Both the position numbers and the translations under genes were made by a program. From positions 124,001-188,000 of the forward strand of contig NC_015388.1 of NCBI RefSeq assembly GCF_000195295.1: DNA of 64,000 bases. The letters are read 5' to 3'. Position 1 is the first letter of the stretch. Each line of letters opens with the position of its first letter. Origin of the DNA: Desulfobacca acetoxidans DSM 11109. GTDB taxonomy: Bacteria; Desulfobacterota; Desulfobaccia; Desulfobaccales; Desulfobaccaceae. Of this stretch, positions 60,510 to 64,000 are shown piece after piece. A model generated the notes under the pieces. The model ran no database searches and was not told the origin of the DNA. It saw only the letters and a list, made by a program, of their open reading frames with translations.

Positions 60510-61856
60510 CTACTTCGGCTCCTGGGTTGGATTGCCGGGTTGGGGAGGCAGTTCGTTAATTCTGCCGAGGGCTCGAAGCATCTGGGCCTTTTGCACCTGG
60601 TGATCATAGACGGCGTTATTATAATTGACTCGGGTCTGGGTAAGCAGAGTCTGGGCATCAATGACTTCGGTGGCAGTGCCAACCTGTTCTTTGTAGCGTT
60701 CCTCGTTTAAACGCAGATTTTCCTCACCCTGTTTGACCGCTCCTTTGGTGACAGCAATACGTTCCGCAGTCTCCTTGAGCCCCAGATAGGCGTTTTGCAC
60801 TTCGAGTTTTACCTGCTCGCCAAGATCATTTTTTTGCACAATTAACTGATTCAGGCGCTCCTGGGCCTGAGCTACCTGGGCCTTGGTGTCAAAACCGGAG
60901 AAAATATTCCAGTTCAAGCCCAGAATGGCATACCATTGGGTATCGTGGAGAGAGAATTTATTCTGCTGGTAATACTGCCCGGCAGCGGCGTAAAACCGGG
61001 GAAAATGTCCGGACCGGGCTTCGGTAATGCCCTTTTCCCCCTGTTGCACCCGGCGGTCGGCGGCCTTCAGGTCACTGCGATTTTGCAGGGCCAACTGGGT
61101 GGCATCCTCCAGATTTACTCCCGGAACGGTAATGCCTGTCTCCTCTTTCAGGACGAGAGGGTTGTGAATGGGCAGACCGAGGAGCTTATTGAGCGATGAT
61201 TGCGTGTTAATTATGGCATTCTTAGCAATAATCAGTTTCTGTCGGGCATCGGCCAGGGCTACCTCAGCCTGCAAGACATCGTTATGGGTCACGATGCCGA
61301 ATTCATAGAGGTCCTTGGCAATCTTAAGGTGATTACTCAACTGCACGACCTCTTGCTCGGCAATGATCTTTAATTTTTCGGTGCGCAGGACCTGAAAGTA
61401 CATCTGCGCCACCAGGAAGAAGATGTCGTCTCTGGTGGTCTCGGTATCCAGGCGGGCGGCCTCCTTGCCCAAAACCGCTTTTTTATACCGCGATGGGGTG
61501 GCGCTGAAATCAAACAGCGTCTGTTCCGCCACGATATTGCTTTCCCAATAATTCCGATTTAAAAAGTAAAAAGGTTGGCTGCCCTGAAAGGTATATTTCC
61601 GTTGCATGTCATATTTCTGTTGGAAGGCGTCGGCTTTGATCTTTGGCAAAAAACCGGAGCGGGCGCGGACGCGCTCCTGTTCGGCAATCAGCTCCTGCAG
61701 ACGGCTTAACTTGAGGTTGGCATTTTCCTTCCAGGCCAATTGAAAGGCCTCCCCTAAAGTCAAGGGTTGGCCGCTGGCTGAAGAGCCATCGGCGCTCAGG
61801 GAAGCAGATGCGGTTATCAGACAACACAATATAAAAAAGATAAACAGGCGTCTCAT
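60510..61856 (-). CDS. TolC-family outer-membrane efflux protein
   Basis: A 448-residue protein with a signal peptide (LFIFFILCCLITASASLSA) and two OEP repeats: PLTLGEAFQLAWKENANLKL ... LKIAKDLYEFGIVTHNDVLQAEVALADAR and EDATQLALQNRSDLKAADRRV ... EERYKEQVGTATEVIDAQTLLTQTRVNYNNAVYDHQVQKAQMLRALG. It forms the trimeric exit duct of tripartite pumps or type I secretion. No pump genes are adjacent. ATG 61856 has AAGGG upstream. Confidence 0.9.
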   Translation of the reverse strand: MRRLFIFFILCCLITASASLSADGSSASGQPLTLGEAFQLAWKENANLKLSRLQELIAEQERVRARSGFLPKIKADAFQQKYDMQRKYTFQGSQPFYFLNRNYWESNIVAEQTLFDFSATPSRYKKAVLGKEAARLDTETTRDDIFFLVAQMYFQVLRTEKLKIIAEQEVVQLSNHLKIAKDLYEFGIVTHNDVLQAEVALADARQKLIIAKNAIINTQSSLNKLLGLPIHNPLVLKEETGITVPGVNLEDATQLALQNRSDLKAADRRVQQGEKGITEARSGHFPRFYAAAGQYYQQNKFSLHDTQWYAILGLNWNIFSGFDTKAQVAQAQERLNQLIVQKNDLGEQVKLEVQNAYLGLKETAERIAVTKGAVKQGEENLRLNEERYKEQVGTATEVIDAQTLLTQTRVNYNNAVYDHQVQKAQMLRALGRINELPPQPGNPTQEPK

Positions 61857-61930
61857 GAAAATCCCTTGCAATCACGGAAAAAAAGCTGAAAATCTCAGAA
61901 ATACTGTAATTAGCCGATTGGCTGTATGAT

Positions 61931-62040
61931 ATAAGTCCACATGTTCTCAAGAACACAACGAAGCATAAAAACAGAGGCGTAAAGGCGTAGTGGCGTAGTG
62001 GGCATTGCCCACCCTACAAATACATTCTGTTTTTATATAA
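61931..62040 (+). repeat. Dispersed repeat copy, variable interior
   Basis: A left end TATAAGTCCACATGTTCTCA, continuing AGAACACAACGAAGCATAAA and AACAGA, is followed by an interior GGCGTAAAGGCGTAGTGG... and the right end TCTGTTTTTATATAAG. It directly abuts the next copy. Confidence 0.7.
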
Positions 62041-62148
62041 GTCCACATGTTCTCAAGAACACAACGAAGCATAAAAACAGAATCGTGGCGGCTGCTCACA
62101 ATAATTTTTTTGCTGCTCACGGCTCACGGCTCACTGTTTTTATACAAG
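62041..62148 (+). repeat. Dispersed repeat copy, reference-type interior
   Basis: The same left end as the previous unit is identical over about 46 bp. The interior (ATCGTGGCGGCTGCTCACAA) resembles the copy at 37704. The right end is CTGTTTTTATACAAG. The region 62149-62527 after it has no supported gene. Confidence 0.75.
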
Positions 62149-62527
62149 GTGGTTTGTTTCCGATTACAGGAACATGGCAAAATCCAAAGATAGTTTTTTC
62201 ATGCTTTCGGGTGATTGTAAGTCATGAAAACTTGAATGAAATAAAGAGATCAGGAGTCAGGCAACCTCGTTGGCATACCTCCTCTTCATACCTGCCTCAA
62301 ACATTCAGACCATCATCGGTTTCGGGCAGGGTGATCCTATTTGTCATCGGGAGGCTGCGCTTATGGACTTATGAGTCATTACCATAGCGTAAATCTGGCT
62401 GTCAAGAGGAAATCCTTAATACGCTTGACAGACACGGTAAGATAATCGAAATTTACCGGTTGATGAAACGTTTCAGGGATCTCGTTGCCCGAAACGAACA
62501 CTGAATATGAAAGGTTTTGATTTAACA

Positions 62528-63217
62528 ATGAAATTAAGCATCGTTATTCCGGTCTATAATGAAAAAGCAACATTGGCAGAGATCGTCCGCCGGGTTCAGG
62601 CTACCCCCTATGAGAAGGAACTGATTATCGTGGACGATGCCTCCACCGACGGGTCGCGCGACATCTTACAGCAACTGGCTGTGGAGGCCGATAACATCCG
62701 GGCCTTTTACCATGACCGCAACCAGGGCAAGGGGGCGGCTCTGCGCACCGGTTTCAGTAAGGTTTCGGGAGATATTGTCATCATTCAGGATGCAGATCTA
62801 GAATATAACCCGATCGATTACCCGGAACTTCTGGCACCGATAGAAAAGGGACTGGCGGATGTGGTCTTCGGCAGTCGCCTGATCGGCGCTGCCCCCCACC
62901 GGGTCCTGTTCTTCTGGCATTATGTGGGCAACAAGGTAGTAACGACTATATCCAACATGATGACCAACCTCAATCTAACCGATATGGAAACCTGCTACAA
63001 GGTCTTTAAAGCTGAAATTATCAATGATATCAAGATAAGATCGGAAAGATTCGGGGTGGAGCCCGAGTTGACGGCCAAGATTGCCCGCAAACGCTGCCGG
63101 GTCTACGAAGTGCCCATCTCCTACGACGGCCGGGATTACAGCGAAGGTAAAAAGATCACCTGGCGAGATGGGATTGCGGCCCTATATTATATCATCCGTT
63201 TCCGATTCTGGGATTGA
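62528..63217 (+). CDS. Family 2 glycosyltransferase (dolichol-phosphate-mannose-synthase-like)
   Basis: A 229-residue GT-A enzyme: [50 protein letters not shown] and [23 protein letters not shown] (DxD metal site) are the hallmark of polyprenyl-phosphate sugar transferases. There is no C-terminal membrane helix pair. ATG 62528 follows AAAGG by twelve bases; an upstream ATG at 62507 adds seven residues. It is followed at once by two membrane-protein genes. Confidence 0.88.
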   Translation: MKLSIVIPVYNEKATLAEIVRRVQATPYEKELIIVDDASTDGSRDILQQLAVEADNIRAFYHDRNQGKGAALRTGFSKVSGDIVIIQDADLEYNPIDYPELLAPIEKGLADVVFGSRLIGAAPHRVLFFWHYVGNKVVTTISNMMTNLNLTDMETCYKVFKAEIINDIKIRSERFGVEPELTAKIARKRCRVYEVPISYDGRDYSEGKKITWRDGIAALYYIIRFRFWD

Positions 63218-63218
63218 G

Positions 63219-63725
63219 GTGGCCGGCGCTGTGGCCTGGAAAAGGATATCGCTGTTTACCATCATCGTCTGGCTCTGGATCGGCCAATTGGGGTGGCTGG
63301 CCTGGCATTTCGCCCCGGAAGTAGCTGATCTAGCGGGTCGGTTGGCTACAGGTCGGGTAGGTGAGGCCATTCGGCAGGAGGACAATTCTTACCGGTGGTT
63401 CCAGGAACTGAAAAAAATCATACCACCTGAGGGGGCATATGGTTTTGTTGACTGCTATGAGGCCGGGATAGATATTCAGGCCCGTTATCATCTCTATCCT
63501 CGGCGGCTCGTACGCCTCAAACCCACCGTTACACCTTCCTTCCTGTATGAGCGGCTGCACTGGGCACAGGCCAATTTCCTCATCCTGCGGGAATGCAATC
63601 CGTCTCCATACTGGCGGTTCTTATCCAACCCCAAAGAGCCGGTTTTCCAACCTCTGCCGCAGTCCGGTGCCACGGCGGCGTTTACCGTAGACGCCCGGAG
63701 ATTAATCGGCGGTTTTTATGACTGA
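63219..63725 (+). CDS. Membrane-anchored hypothetical protein
   Basis: A protein of about 168 residues with one N-terminal helix (ISLFTIIVWLWIGQLGWLAWHFAP) and a soluble part (FQELKKIIPPEGAYGFVDCYEAGIDIQARYHLYPRRLVRLKP) resembling extracytoplasmic domains of glycosylation-linked membrane proteins. GTG 63219 begins two bases after the glycosyltransferase stop; GTG 63231 is an alternative. It overlaps the next gene by 8 bp. Confidence 0.6.
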   Translation: MAGAVAWKRISLFTIIVWLWIGQLGWLAWHFAPEVADLAGRLATGRVGEAIRQEDNSYRWFQELKKIIPPEGAYGFVDCYEAGIDIQARYHLYPRRLVRLKPTVTPSFLYERLHWAQANFLILRECNPSPYWRFLSNPKEPVFQPLPQSGATAAFTVDARRLIGGFYD

Positions 63726-64000
63726 AACTATGAGGCTAGTTTTAGGTACGGTGATCGGACTCAGCTCTCTGGAGATCGCCGGCTACACCCTGTTGGTATG
63801 GCTCCTGCCGCCCCGTTCTCTTTTTAATTCCCTGGAACGCCTCAGCCTGGCCTTTGGCTTGGGATGTTTGGGTCTCACCTGGTGGATGCTGTTGCTCTCC
63901 CTCATTCAGGTGCCTTTTTCCGTCGGTAAGATTGCCGGACCCTGGCTGGTACTGGCGGTACCGGCAGTCTATTGCGCCTGGCGCCGGGGCTGGGTCCAAG
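63718..64000 (+). CDS. Polytopic membrane protein, 3' end missing
   Basis: An open frame begins at ATG 63718 (MTETMRLVLGTVIGLSSLEIAGYTLLVWLLPP) and runs off the window with further hydrophobic segments (LSLAFGLGCLGLTWWMLLLSLIQ, LVLAVPAVYCAWRRG). Overlap with the previous gene supports it being real. It may be a glycosyltransferase 39- or ligase-type membrane protein. Too little is present to decide. Confidence 0.7.
   Translation, partial: MTETMRLVLGTVIGLSSLEIAGYTLLVWLLPPRSLFNSLERLSLAFGLGCLGLTWWMLLLSLIQVPFSVGKIAGPWLVLAVPAVYCAWRRGWVQ

Noticed and set aside
61931-62148. Possible CRISPR array
   Set aside because: Only two repeats, each about 110 bp, with no regular 25-40 bp spacers and no cas genes. 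The same ends occur dispersed elsewhere.

Overview
The window reads as chromosome of an anaerobic Desulfobacterota (deltaproteobacterial) bacterium, plausibly related to Desulfobacca. This is an inference from the gene set: NfnAB transhydrogenase, dnaJ-hspR, RCKP-type rubredoxin-like and FmdB-like zinc ribbons, a PEP-CTERM-like sorting tail, a Gram-negative outer membrane (autotransporter, TolC, TonB-dependent receptor) and large PAS-rich hybrid kinases. No 16S gene is present to confirm it.

Layout. 1-1223: 3' part of an autotransporter. 1230-2826: a complete insertion sequence whose transposase ribosome-binding site sits in a hairpin. 2889-16235: the most unusual region. A strong promoter-like sequence and two leader terminators precede a crippled radical SAM gene and a 23-codon peptide gene. 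Then come a PqqD-like chaperone, two radical SAM/SPASM enzymes, an MFS exporter, a methyltransferase, a TonB-dependent receptor and a complete NikA/DppA-type ABC importer with a permease-ATPase fusion. I read this as a ribosomally made, post-translationally modified peptide (RiPP) locus with its own export and re-uptake. A peptide-derived metallophore is the simplest hypothesis, by analogy with the staphylopine (cnt) and methanobactin systems.

16236-32057: repeats, an alkaline phosphatase with a PEP-CTERM-like tail, then a long minus-strand stretch. It holds hemW, small zinc proteins, a DUF255 thioredoxin-fold protein, a ParB-like protein, and a tight cluster of MlaE-like permease, degenerate histidine kinase, solute-binding lipoprotein and MFS transporter. 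Three glycosyltransferase genes, one resembling glucosyl-3-phosphoglycerate synthase, lie upstream of that cluster. 32058-42305: a possible structured RNA, a Lys/Ala/Pro-rich secreted protein, tRNA-Met, M18 aminopeptidase, SHOCT membrane protein, EamA half-transporter, YbhB-like protein, stand-alone LigD phosphoesterase, rplM-rpsI, argC and truA.

42306-64000: an MBL-fold hydrolase, a 1310-residue hybrid sensor kinase, a Zn/Mn ABC transporter, an orphan higA with a truncated higB, a zinc ribbon that may be translated from a leaderless mRNA, an EF-hand protein, nfnAB behind a Rex-like operator, a TIGR04076 protein, dnaJ-hspR-comEC, an FmdB-like zinc ribbon, a TolC-family protein, and the start of a glycosyltransferase/membrane-protein cluster that runs off the end. 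A dispersed repeat family of about 110 bp, with conserved ends and variable interiors, occupies at least six intergenic regions.
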